Source: Planctomycetota bacterium (GTDB lineage Bacteria; Planctomycetota; Planctomycetia; Gemmatales; Gemmataceae). Taken from it: a stretch of DNA of 53,129 bases. The stretch's first letter is position 1. Every line of letters begins with the position of its first letter. The stretch is taken from NCBI GenBank assembly GCA_009920765.1, contig RFZJ01000018.1, forward strand, positions 1 to 53,129, in the 5' to 3' direction. Below, in pieces: positions 45,228-53,129 of the stretch. The position numbers and the translations under genes are program-made. The notes beneath the pieces were generated by a model that worked only from the letters and a program-made list of their open reading frames with translations, ran no database searches and was not told the DNA's origin.

Positions 45228-46724
45228 TTAATCTTTTTGAAAATCAATAACCTGCAAATTCAACCCACCTAGAATGTTTAGCCATTTCAAATCGGTTGAA
45301 CCTTCACTAAACTTGATGTGAGTTCCATCAACAAGAGTTTGATTCCAAGTTGGGTCAGCAGTAAGCCATTGTTTACCGTCATGGAATTCAGCCCAGGCAT
45401 GCCAAGCCATTTTAGGAATCTTTTCACCAGCCATATAAGCAATACCACCAACTTCCCTGGAAGGAATACCAACAGCCTTGGCCAAAGTAACAAAAAGAAG
45501 TGTATGTTCGGTGCAATCCCCTGCTTTTTTATCAAGAACATCAAGCGCATTATCACTATTTTTAGCCATGGTTTTTTCAAGGTTGGTAAAAATCCATTTC
45601 ACAATCCGCGAAGCTTTCTCAAAATCAGTAGAAGCATCACCAATAATTCTGGTTGCAAGAGCGACAACTTTTGGATTATCAGAGGGAGAACTGGTGCTGG
45701 GAGTTAGCAACCGTTTTTGCTCAGCGGGAACGAGCGGTTGCCCAGTTTTCAATAAAAAATCACGCTTGATTTCCATGACCAAGCTATTGTCTTTTCCCTT
45801 AACAATTATCTGCCTGTGGGATTGAGGTACATCGAAATCATCTTCAGATTTAAAGCTTAATTTAAGTGATTTTATTTTAACAGGATCACCCAATTTTTTG
45901 TCTAAAGTAACTGCAGATATTTGAATAAGATCCACAAGATTATCGTCCAACTTCTTTGCAAAATCATTACTTTCAAGTCGATACTCGATAATTTTACCCA
46001 TTCGCCCATAATGAAGCCGACCATTATTTTCTAACAGGGAATAAAACAAGGCGCCATGGGTTTCCTGATCCACTTCATGAACAGACAATTCACCACCTTG
46101 GGCCTGAATATTCTTTTTGCTTTTATAAATGTAGCGGGTAGGAACATTAAAATCATCCTCCTCCACCGAAGTAGAAAAACAATTGAATACATCACCTTTT
46201 GCTCGTTTACTTTTAAGCCATGAAGCAAGATCCATTTGCATTGAAAGAGTCTCTTTGGGTTTGGATACCACTTTTTCATCTACACGGTTTTGAGTGGTAG
46301 TAACCAAAGTAAATCCACCTTTTTTAAAACTGAGTTCTCTAGTTTTCTTGGCCCCATTTTCAATGTGAACTGATTTGATAAATAAAATGTCACCTTTACC
46401 ATCAAGACTATATAGCACTTCTGTTCGATCAGAAACCTCGGTTTTATTGCCACCAAATAGTGCTTTGAAATACGATTCAGAAATCTGTGAAACCACATCT
46501 ACACCATTAAGCTTTGAAAGTTTAATCTCATCAGTATCCCAGCCAACCTTTTTCCCACCCATGTAATTTCCGTAGGAGGATTTACCCAAATGATCCTTGA
46601 TAAAACCAAGGAGTTCATTATTAACTTGCGATTGTTTCGATTCGACTTTAAAAGAAAAACCAACAGGAGATTGAAAAAGCCCTAACACCAATGCAGCATA
46701 GAAAACAAATGTGTTTTTCATCAT
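45228..46724 (-). CDS. Exported transglutaminase-like protein
   Basis: A 498-residue protein with a signal peptide (about 1-23), a mixed alpha/beta middle region I do not recognise (about 25-340), and a C-terminal transglutaminase-like domain. The triad is visible: C404 in KAGDCTEHTLLFVTLAKA, H442 in MAWHAWAEF and D457 in TADPTWNQ. Such domains may be proteases, cross-linking enzymes or peptide-N-glycanase relatives; which applies here cannot be told. Its ATG overlaps the stop of the DUF1549/DUF1553 gene by four bases, so the two are translationally coupled, and the DUF1501 gene follows after 47 bases. The placement between those two partners is unusual. Confidence 0.85.
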   Translation of the reverse strand: MMKNTFVFYAALVLGLFQSPVGFSFKVESKQSQVNNELLGFIKDHLGKSSYGNYMGGKKVGWDTDEIKLSKLNGVDVVSQISESYFKALFGGNKTEVSDRTEVLYSLDGKGDILFIKSVHIENGAKKTRELSFKKGGFTLVTTTQNRVDEKVVSKPKETLSMQMDLASWLKSKRAKGDVFNCFSTSVEEDDFNVPTRYIYKSKKNIQAQGGELSVHEVDQETHGALFYSLLENNGRLHYGRMGKIIEYRLESNDFAKKLDDNLVDLIQISAVTLDKKLGDPVKIKSLKLSFKSEDDFDVPQSHRQIIVKGKDNSLVMEIKRDFLLKTGQPLVPAEQKRLLTPSTSSPSDNPKVVALATRIIGDASTDFEKASRIVKWIFTNLEKTMAKNSDNALDVLDKKAGDCTEHTLLFVTLAKAVGIPSREVGGIAYMAGEKIPKMAWHAWAEFHDGKQWLTADPTWNQTLVDGTHIKFSEGSTDLKWLNILGGLNLQVIDFQKD

Positions 46725-48955
46725 TGCCTCAACAGGAATTCCTTGGAATTAACAACCCCCCAAAGGATATCTTCCCAACCATCTCTGGGATTTTTAGATT
46801 TCATTAAAATAGCTTTGGCTTTTGCAATTTCAAGAGAAGATGGCGCCCTGGAAAAAGCGGTTAAAAAAACTTCTTTAAGTGCAACTTCGATTTTGATTTC
46901 ATCCCTTAAAATCTTTTCAATCCTATTCCCTTCAGAAGACAATATATCCAACACAATATCCCCTGAAATCATAAGAAATGCCTGTCCAAGCGTATTATCT
47001 TCCGACCTTTCACACTCACACGTAAGCGAGCGCACTGGTTTTCCAAATGATGATAAAAACCTGACAATAGCAAGACTCTTGTCTTTAGATCCAGAACGGC
47101 TCCCCGGACCGGGAATCGATACGGCAGTTGATGCGCCATTAAAACTTTGTGAAACCAACTTTTTACCTGCAATTTTACTTATGGCATCCAACAACTCCTC
47201 CGCCTGCAAAGGACGGGATTTAAAATAAGCGAAATTGCCAAAATCATCCGGCGAATTTGAAGGCGCAGAACTTCGCTGGTATGTTGCAGATGAGGTAATT
47301 ACACGAATCAAACCTTTCAAGCTAAAGCCAGATTTCTGAAAATCCGAAGCAAGAGCTTTAAGTAAATCATCATTCAATGGCAAATTCGTTGTTCGAAAGT
47401 CATCAAGAGGATCCACGATACCCCGGCCAAAAAGGTGAAACCAAATTCGATTAGCCTGTGCCTTGGCAAAGTATGGATTCTCAGGATCAGCCAACCATCT
47501 TGAAAGCTGTGTAAGCCACTCACCATCTTTTTCCTGAATCAAATCTTTGCTCCCAAGGAAGCGTGGTTCCAAGGGTTTACCATCTTTTGGATCAAGCACG
47601 GCACCAGAGCGGTTCACCAAAACAATTTGTTCTCCCACAAACTCATTCTTGTCCAATTTATCTTTCTTGTTGTTTTCAAAAATCCGATAGTCAAGCCGGG
47701 AAAAAAATCCTGCAAACCTGTGGTAGTCTTCCTGCGTCCACTGATCAAACGGATGATTATGACATTTTGCACATTGCAATCTCAGCCCTAGAAAAACCTG
47801 CGCAACAGCCTCGGCTCGAACATCTGGAGCGCGAAGAGCACGGTAAAAATTAGTTTCCGGCTGGCTATAGCTACTACCTTTAGCTTCAACAATTTCCCTC
47901 GCAAACTGATTCAAGGGTTTATCCTCCGCAATGGATCTTTTGATCCAGTCGTGAAACACTCGGACTCCCTTGGCATCTAAAACCTTTTCATCATTACGCA
48001 AAATATCTGACCATTTTAAAGCCCATACATCAGAAAATTCATTCCTCTCCATCAATTCATTGACCAGATTTATTCTTTTATTTGGAGAACGATCTGCAAG
48101 AAACTTCTCGGCTTCATCAGCATCAGGTAATCTGCCATTAAGGTCCAAAGTTACCCTTCTCAAGAAAACCTCATCCGAACAAATAGAACCTGGTGGAACC
48201 TTCAATCTTTCCAACTTTTTATTCACGTGAACATCGACATAATTAAAAGGCTTGGGGTAGTCTTTAGTTAGGATTGATTGGCGCAAAGGAATTCGAATTA
48301 TTCTAGCTGAAACCTGCTGATCCTGATAACGGGCAGTAATACTACCTTCAAGAAAATCACTGCAAACAACACGGCCATCAGGCGATATTGTTATCAACGG
48401 ACTACTAGTTTCAAAACTGGCAAAGGATGAGACATCTCTTTGATTCTTATTCTTCTCGGTTGCCAAAACTTTGATTGGAAAAAAACTGGCATCTCCTTCA
48501 AGAAAAATATCTTTTGGAATTATTTCCAGTTTTGTCGTGGTGCTAATGAAATTCGATGGGGGGCTCGCACCATTTTCAATCCACTTTCTTATCAAGAGAT
48601 AAGTTTGCGAATTTCGATCAAATCTTTTTCCACCTTCATGAGGAATTTCACCAATTGCTTTTTTGAGAAGCAAACTTGAATCGGGGGTCGTAATATCAAC
48701 CCGCCTCATTCCTCCATGCTTAACAATTGCAAGAAAATCAAACGCAGAATCTTCACCCCGCAAGGAAAGTCTAAATCCGCCTCGCCCATGCAAACTACCA
48801 TGGCAGGGCCCTTGGTTACAACCTGCCCTGCTTAAAAGAGGCATGACATCATCCAAAAACACAGATTTATCTGCTGCAAACAAACGACTTGGCCAACCCA
48901 CTAAGGCGGGAAGCATCAACATCAACAATAATTTGCCGTACCAGTTCTCAATCAT
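46721..48955 (-). CDS. DUF1549/DUF1553 planctomycete cytochrome-type protein
   Basis: Large exported protein of a family typical of planctomycetes. A signal peptide (1-28) is followed by RAGCNQGPCHGSLHGRGGF (43-61), the C-x4-C-H variant of a cytochrome-c-like motif in the PSCyt1-like domain. A Ig-like stretch (about 140-225) precedes DUF1549 (about 240-440), which contains a CAKCHNH haem-binding-type motif (C395, C398, H399). DUF1553 occupies about 470-730 (ANRIWFHLFGRGIVDPLDDF, QAEELLDAIS, FGKPVRSLTCECER, FLTAFSRAPSSLE). Two potential haem attachment motifs imply a redox role in the cell envelope. The next gene (transglutaminase-like) overlaps its stop by four bases. It is divergent from the alkaline phosphatase gene with 102 bases between. 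Confidence 0.9.
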   Translation of the reverse strand: MIENWYGKLLLMLMLPALVGWPSRLFAADKSVFLDDVMPLLSRAGCNQGPCHGSLHGRGGFRLSLRGEDSAFDFLAIVKHGGMRRVDITTPDSSLLLKKAIGEIPHEGGKRFDRNSQTYLLIRKWIENGASPPSNFISTTTKLEIIPKDIFLEGDASFFPIKVLATEKNKNQRDVSSFASFETSSPLITISPDGRVVCSDFLEGSITARYQDQQVSARIIRIPLRQSILTKDYPKPFNYVDVHVNKKLERLKVPPGSICSDEVFLRRVTLDLNGRLPDADEAEKFLADRSPNKRINLVNELMERNEFSDVWALKWSDILRNDEKVLDAKGVRVFHDWIKRSIAEDKPLNQFAREIVEAKGSSYSQPETNFYRALRAPDVRAEAVAQVFLGLRLQCAKCHNHPFDQWTQEDYHRFAGFFSRLDYRIFENNKKDKLDKNEFVGEQIVLVNRSGAVLDPKDGKPLEPRFLGSKDLIQEKDGEWLTQLSRWLADPENPYFAKAQANRIWFHLFGRGIVDPLDDFRTTNLPLNDDLLKALASDFQKSGFSLKGLIRVITSSATYQRSSAPSNSPDDFGNFAYFKSRPLQAEELLDAISKIAGKKLVSQSFNGASTAVSIPGPGSRSGSKDKSLAIVRFLSSFGKPVRSLTCECERSEDNTLGQAFLMISGDIVLDILSSEGNRIEKILRDEIKIEVALKEVFLTAFSRAPSSLEIAKAKAILMKSKNPRDGWEDILWGVVNSKEFLLRQ

Positions 48956-49057
48956 TATTTAAATAAACTTTCATTTGTTACAATTAAAATAATAGCTTAA
49001 ATTCTAAATTGAAATGGGATTCATTGAAATCCCTTTTAACTAATAAAAGGATTATTA

Positions 49058-50749
49058 ATGCGAAATATTTTCGTTGTCTTAATTTCTCTTAGCATACTGT
49101 TTAACAGTAAAGCCGTTTTTTCACAAACAGAACAACAAAAGCCCAAGCTCGGCATTTTACTGGTTTTTGATCAGCTTCGCGGTGATTATATTTCTAGATG
49201 GCAGGATCATTTTGTAAAGGACGGATTTTTAAGGCTCACTTCAGAAGGGGCTTGGTTTGAAAATTGCCATTACCCTTACTCTGGAACACTTACAGGCGCA
49301 GGGCATGCAACTTTAACTACGGGTGCGACGCCTTCAGTTCATGGAATCGTGGGGAATGATTGGTATGATCGTAAAGAAGGAAAAAATTCCTATTGCGCAG
49401 GAAGTTCTCGTTGGGCAAGTATACCTCATATTCCCGAGATTAAACCTGCCCCCGGAACTGCTGTAAAAACACGCATGGGGGGAACCCCTGAAAAACTTAG
49501 AGCGGAAACACTTGGTGACGCTTTAAAGCGTTCCACAAATAATCAAGGAAAAGTTGTCTGTTTATCTTTCAAGGACCGTTCTTCGGTTTTACCCGGTGGC
49601 ATGAAGCCTGACCATTGCTATTGGTTCGACACAGCCTCAGGAAAATTTCAAACATCCACATTTTACAGCAATAAAATATCCCCCTGGTTGGCAGACTTCA
49701 ACGATTCAAAATTCATAGATCAATGGAGAAGCAAATCCTGGGAAAAGCTTTACACAACCAAAGACTACAAAACCTTCTCTGGGTTTGACGATCAATCCGG
49801 CGAAGGAAATGGGAAAAATCAAGGAAAGTCTTTCCCACACCCTTTTGGAAAAATCGAAAAGGATTATTATGATGCCCTTTACAATTCCCCCTTTGGAAAC
49901 GATGTTCTTTTAGAACTCGCAACGAAGGCAATCAAAGCTGAGAACCTTGGAAAAAACTCGCAGCCCGACTTGCTACTGCTTTCTTTTTCATGTAACGATT
50001 CGGTAGGCCATTCTTGGGGCCCCGATTCCCAGGAAGTTTTTGATTCTACGTTACGAACAGACTTGTTGATTCGCAATCTATTGCTTTTTCTTGACAAAGA
50101 AGTCGGAAAAAACAACTATGTTATTGCTCTTTCCGCAGATCACGGGGTATGCCCTTTGCCGGAAGTTTCAAAAGGAAAAGGATTAGATGCAGGCAGGTTT
50201 GCAACCGACAAATTTGCAAAAGAAATTGAAACTGCGTTACAGGAAAAATTCGGCAAACCAACCACTCCTGCCAAGTATCTTGAAGCATTTTCAGACACTT
50301 CCGCATATCTAAATTACGCCACACTTAAAGCAAATGACATTAATCTTGATGATGCAACTGCTTTTATTAAAACTTGGGCATCCAATCTGCCCGGAATCCT
50401 TACCGCTTATACTTCAAAAGAAATAAGCCTAGCAACGACAACTTCCGATCCTTTTTTGATTAGTGTTTCCAAGAGTTGGTTTAAAGGAAGGAGTGGCGAC
50501 ATATGTTTTATTTTAAAACCTTACCATATTCCAGGAAGTTACCTTACTGGAACCACACATGGCAGCCCTCATTATTATGACACCCATGTACCATTGATAG
50601 CTTTCGGTGGGGGCGTCAAAACCTTAAAAATCAAAGAAAAGGTATCACCTCAACTCGCAGCCTCGATCATTGCAGAGGGAATTGGGATATCCCTACCAGC
50701 AAGCGCAGAGTTCGCCGCCCCCAAAGAAATTTGGCACGAAAGAAAATAG
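49058..50749 (+). CDS. PafA-like alkaline phosphatase
   Basis: Secreted phosphomonoesterase of the alkaline phosphatase superfamily. A signal peptide (1-22, ending VFSQ) precedes the enzyme. Landmarks match the single-zinc-pair PafA enzymes at almost the same residue numbers: D38 (LVFDQLRGDY), the nucleophile T79 in GTLTGAGHATLTTG, N100 in GIVGNDWYDR, and K172/R174 in SFKDRSSVLPGG; later metal ligands include DSVGHSWGP, SADHGV and GTTHGSPHYYDTHVP. The N, K and R residues mark monoesterases rather than diesterases. Length (563) fits. AAGGA seven bases before the ATG gives a good ribosome binding site. It is divergent from the DUF1549/DUF1553 operon and could share regulation, for example with phosphate supply, though no Pho box is seen. 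Confidence 0.92.
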   Translation: MRNIFVVLISLSILFNSKAVFSQTEQQKPKLGILLVFDQLRGDYISRWQDHFVKDGFLRLTSEGAWFENCHYPYSGTLTGAGHATLTTGATPSVHGIVGNDWYDRKEGKNSYCAGSSRWASIPHIPEIKPAPGTAVKTRMGGTPEKLRAETLGDALKRSTNNQGKVVCLSFKDRSSVLPGGMKPDHCYWFDTASGKFQTSTFYSNKISPWLADFNDSKFIDQWRSKSWEKLYTTKDYKTFSGFDDQSGEGNGKNQGKSFPHPFGKIEKDYYDALYNSPFGNDVLLELATKAIKAENLGKNSQPDLLLLSFSCNDSVGHSWGPDSQEVFDSTLRTDLLIRNLLLFLDKEVGKNNYVIALSADHGVCPLPEVSKGKGLDAGRFATDKFAKEIETALQEKFGKPTTPAKYLEAFSDTSAYLNYATLKANDINLDDATAFIKTWASNLPGILTAYTSKEISLATTTSDPFLISVSKSWFKGRSGDICFILKPYHIPGSYLTGTTHGSPHYYDTHVPLIAFGGGVKTLKIKEKVSPQLAASIIAEGIGISLPASAEFAAPKEIWHERK

Positions 50750-50765
50750 GAAGAATAGGCAAGAC

Positions 50766-50782
50766 CAACCCGTTACGGGTTG
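50766..50782 (+). terminator. Short GC-rich hairpin after the phosphatase gene
   Basis: CAACCCG-TTA-CGGGTTG is a perfect seven-base stem with a three-base loop, 17 bases after the phosphatase stop. No T-run follows, so termination would be weak; it may instead protect the 3' end of the mRNA. Confidence 0.4.
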
Positions 50783-50801
50783 ACCAAAACAGCCTTTTCA
50801 T

Positions 50802-50848
50802 TGCAGAATCAATGTGTTGATGGTACTTCAACTTTTTTGATTCCTGCA
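50802..50848 (+). promoter_or_regulatory. Nested inverted repeats in the leader of the Ycf48-like gene
   Basis: TGCAGAATCAA (50802-50812) and TTGATTCCTGCA (50837-50848) pair along 11 bases with one bulge. Inside lies a second small stem, GTTGA/TCAAC, followed by TTTTTT, which resembles a weak intrinsic terminator. The outer arm ends just before the AAGGA ribosome binding site of the gene at 50858. The two stems cannot both form fully, so an attenuator-like switch is possible, as is a plain terminator. Confidence 0.35.
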
Positions 50849-50857
50849 AGGATTAAC

Positions 50858-53129
50858 ATGCTGAAATTATTCTTCCAACTAATCTTACTTTTTTGGGCAC
50901 TTACTTTTACCCCCTTTTATTCCCTCGCTCAAACTCCCCTTTCTTTTTTCGAGGATGCCGCCATTCGAGCTATTCAATTTGTCGATGGTAAAGAAGGTTG
51001 GGCCGTGGGTGATGAGGGGGTGATTTGGCACACAATCAACGGTGGGAAAGACTGGGAACGCCAACCTACTGGAACACGTGCATCCTTAAAATCTTTACAT
51101 TTTCTCAGCCCGTATTTAGGGTGGGCTGTGGGGACAGAATACCACCCAACACTAGAATCTGTCGGGGTAATTCTTTTTACCAAAGATGGTGGACTCAAAT
51201 GGACAAAAGTTTTGCACAACTCTTTGCCTGGTCTTAACTACGTAAAGTTTTCTGATACACAAAATGGCATACTAGCAGGCTACTCTACTGATGCTTACCC
51301 CGCTGGTTTTTTCTTCACCACGGATGGAGGGAAAAGTTGGAAAAAAGGCGAGGGCCCTAAAAATGGAACATGGTACACTGCATCACTTACTGGCAAAGGC
51401 TCGGGATTCCTTGCTGGCAGCCATAATTCAATAGCAAACCTTGCCAATTTCAAATCTCTTATCATCGAAAACGCTGAATTATCAAATCGTTCTTTTAAAT
51501 CATCACATAATAACCTCAAAACTATTTTTCTTGTTGGGCAGGGTTCTGAAATACTAGCCAACGACGCATTAGTAGGAAATTCTTGGACTAGTTTAAACAC
51601 AGGCTTGAGCACCGAATTAGCATCTTGTATTGATTTCAATGCAATCCATGGCATTGGTGACCATTTATGGGTTGCTGGTAAACCTGGTTCAGTTTTATTC
51701 CACAGCAAAGATGAAGGCAAAAAATGGAATATTATCAAAACGAACAATAATGCAACTTTAAATGCTATTTTTTTCATTGATAAAATGAACGGCTGGACGG
51801 CTGGAGAATTTGGAACGATCCTCGCAACTACCGATGGCGGAAATACATGGGTAACACAAAAGCGAGGGGCTTCCCAAGCAAAAATCCTTGTAATTCAAAC
51901 CGGTTTAAAAGATGTCTCTCCAGAAATTTCAGCTTATCTTGGACTTGATAAAAAAAACATTGTTTCCAACCTTAACATCACTTCTGTTTTAAACCCCAAC
52001 AACCATACTCATCCCCCGCAAGAAGACAGCCTTGTGTTCCACTTAAGAAAAGCTGGTGCTGCAACAGTCGAAAACTACTGGCAATTTCCGATCTCCCATA
52101 TTGAATCAAACGATACTCCACAAAAGATCCTCGAAAATTGGGATCGGTACAATAACAATAAGGCAGGTGACCAACTTCTTCGCATGCTTACTCTTTCTAT
52201 TCGATCAGCCAAGCCCGACCTTATAGTTCTTTGTTCACAGGAACAAACACAAAAAGAAGCCCTTTATCAAGTCTTAAAACATGCAACAATTCAAGCAAAT
52301 GATATGGCAAATACTGCCACATCTTTTGAAGAACAAATTTCTACTCTTTCGCTGGCACCTTGGAAAGCAAAACAAATCATACATCAGGAATTTCAAGGAA
52401 AAAGCCTTTGCAATTTGAATCTTAGCGAACCTCTGGCTTCTCTTGAGAGCAACTTGATGGATTTTGCTGACCCTTTGAGGTTTTCATTAAGAATCGACGC
52501 AAACACAAACACAATGGTCAACTTTTCTCCTGCAAGCCCAAAAGAAACACCAAGGAACTATTCCCAAGATTTTGAAGAAGGATTAACAGGTATTAATAAA
52601 AGAATAGAAGGAACAATCTCTGAATTAACCAAAGAAAAATTAGCTTCTATTCGATCCAGCACCCTACTAAGGAAAATATCACAGTCACCTTTGGACCCAA
52701 ATTCCGACCCATCCATCCTGCTTTCAAAAATGCAAGCAATGGTAGCGGGGTTAGAAGATGAACAAGCTGCAAGGCTTTTATCCAACATTGGTATTTTATT
52801 TTTTAAGAATGGACAATGGAGCGCATCTCGAGAAATCTTTAAATTAATAACTACTAACTACCCTGCATCGCAAGCAGCAGCAGATGCCACAAAATGGCTA
52901 ATATTTCATGACAGCAGTACGGAAACAAGAAGAAGGCATGAACTAGGCCAGTTCATTTCATTAATTAAACACGAATTTGGAAAACCAGGAGCAGAAACAC
53001 TAAAACCAGCTATTTTTGTTGACAAATTTAGCGTTCCCGACACTGCGCCTGCGTCTCAACCAGGCAATATCAAAAAAACCAATGACTCTAAAAAAATCAC
53101 CGTTAAAATCCCGGAAGTTCCAGTAATAA
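50858..53129 (+). CDS. Exported Ycf48-like beta-propeller protein (cut by window edge)
   Basis: The frame opens at ATG 50858, with AAGGA six bases upstream, and stays open to the window end (757 codons), so the C-terminus is missing. A signal peptide (about 1-25, LAQ) is followed by about 330 residues of Ycf48/BNR-type repeats: GWAVGDEGVIWHTINGGKDW, GWAVGTE, FFFTTDGGKSWKKG, LWVAGKPGSVLFHSKDEGKKW, and GWTAGEFGTILATTDGGNTW. This suggests a seven-bladed beta-propeller, probably a binding scaffold. The rest (about 345-757) is of unknown type, with helical segments including TPR-like stretches near 640-690 (ARLLSNIGILFFKNGQWSAS). Ligand and role are not shown by the sequence. Confidence 0.8.
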   Translation, partial: MLKLFFQLILLFWALTFTPFYSLAQTPLSFFEDAAIRAIQFVDGKEGWAVGDEGVIWHTINGGKDWERQPTGTRASLKSLHFLSPYLGWAVGTEYHPTLESVGVILFTKDGGLKWTKVLHNSLPGLNYVKFSDTQNGILAGYSTDAYPAGFFFTTDGGKSWKKGEGPKNGTWYTASLTGKGSGFLAGSHNSIANLANFKSLIIENAELSNRSFKSSHNNLKTIFLVGQGSEILANDALVGNSWTSLNTGLSTELASCIDFNAIHGIGDHLWVAGKPGSVLFHSKDEGKKWNIIKTNNNATLNAIFFIDKMNGWTAGEFGTILATTDGGNTWVTQKRGASQAKILVIQTGLKDVSPEISAYLGLDKKNIVSNLNITSVLNPNNHTHPPQEDSLVFHLRKAGAATVENYWQFPISHIESNDTPQKILENWDRYNNNKAGDQLLRMLTLSIRSAKPDLIVLCSQEQTQKEALYQVLKHATIQANDMANTATSFEEQISTLSLAPWKAKQIIHQEFQGKSLCNLNLSEPLASLESNLMDFADPLRFSLRIDANTNTMVNFSPASPKETPRNYSQDFEEGLTGINKRIEGTISELTKEKLASIRSSTLLRKISQSPLDPNSDPSILLSKMQAMVAGLEDEQAARLLSNIGILFFKNGQWSASREIFKLITTNYPASQAAADATKWLIFHDSSTETRRRHELGQFISLIKHEFGKPGAETLKPAIFVDKFSVPDTAPASQPGNIKKTNDSKKITVKIPEVPVI

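Overview
The window looks like a chromosomal segment of a planctomycete (Planctomycetota), AT-rich for that phylum. The best evidence is an operon pairing a DUF1549/DUF1553 (planctomycete-type cytochrome) protein with a DUF1501 protein, both families hugely expanded in this phylum. Supporting signs are the enlarged extracytoplasmic loops in TatC and in the MsbA-like ABC exporter, the fused AroD-AroE protein, and cell-surface lipoproteins with xLGC lipoboxes. I see no phage, insertion sequence, CRISPR array or plasmid genes; the content is mostly housekeeping with some accessory envelope functions.

Layout. 1-4344 (minus): the 5' part of ftsH (cut by the window edge) and a Tex-family RNA-binding protein with long disordered insertions. 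4540-11079 (plus): a Y-family DNA polymerase, truB, an M28 peptidase, a small membrane protein and a fused acyltransferase/carrier/acyl-activating enzyme. 11083-20182 (minus): aroDE, aroK and a prepilin peptidase, then an RND efflux pair translationally coupled to hisH and hisA, with a promoter candidate just upstream of the pump. 20294-23870 (plus): a rhomboid protease, an FmdB-type zinc ribbon and a GAF-containing PtsP-like phosphotransferase. 23876-28631 (minus): a tRNA-Leu(CAG) with an abnormal 3' acceptor strand, a GT2-like protein without catalytic aspartates, an ArnT-like membrane glycosyltransferase and an MsbA-like exporter. 28950-29833 (plus): a MarR regulator and a tiny membrane protein. 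29846-32520 (minus): tatC and a CobA-HemD fusion. 32722-33411 (plus): two small lipoproteins. 33408-37354 (minus): pssA-ribE-rsmA and ahcY. 37671-43811 (plus): gltB and gltD behind a near-consensus promoter. 43843-48955 (minus): DUF1549/DUF1553, transglutaminase and DUF1501. 49058-50749 (plus): a PafA-like alkaline phosphatase. 50858 to the end (plus): a Ycf48-like beta-propeller protein cut by the window edge.

How genes work together. aroDE and aroK supply three steps of the shikimate pathway; gltBD make glutamate; hisH and hisA sit next to each other in histidine synthesis; CobA-HemD makes and methylates uroporphyrinogen III; pssA, ribE and rsmA form a compact housekeeping operon. The ABC exporter/ArnT-like/GT2-like trio looks like an envelope glycolipid module. 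TatC could export the DUF1501 protein, whose N-terminus carries a twin arginine.

I did not find one clear, wholly new system. The most unusual elements are the fused lipid enzyme, the GT2 pseudoenzyme in the exporter operon, the efflux-histidine coupling, the transglutaminase inside the DUF1549/DUF1501 operon, and the damaged-looking tRNA-Leu.
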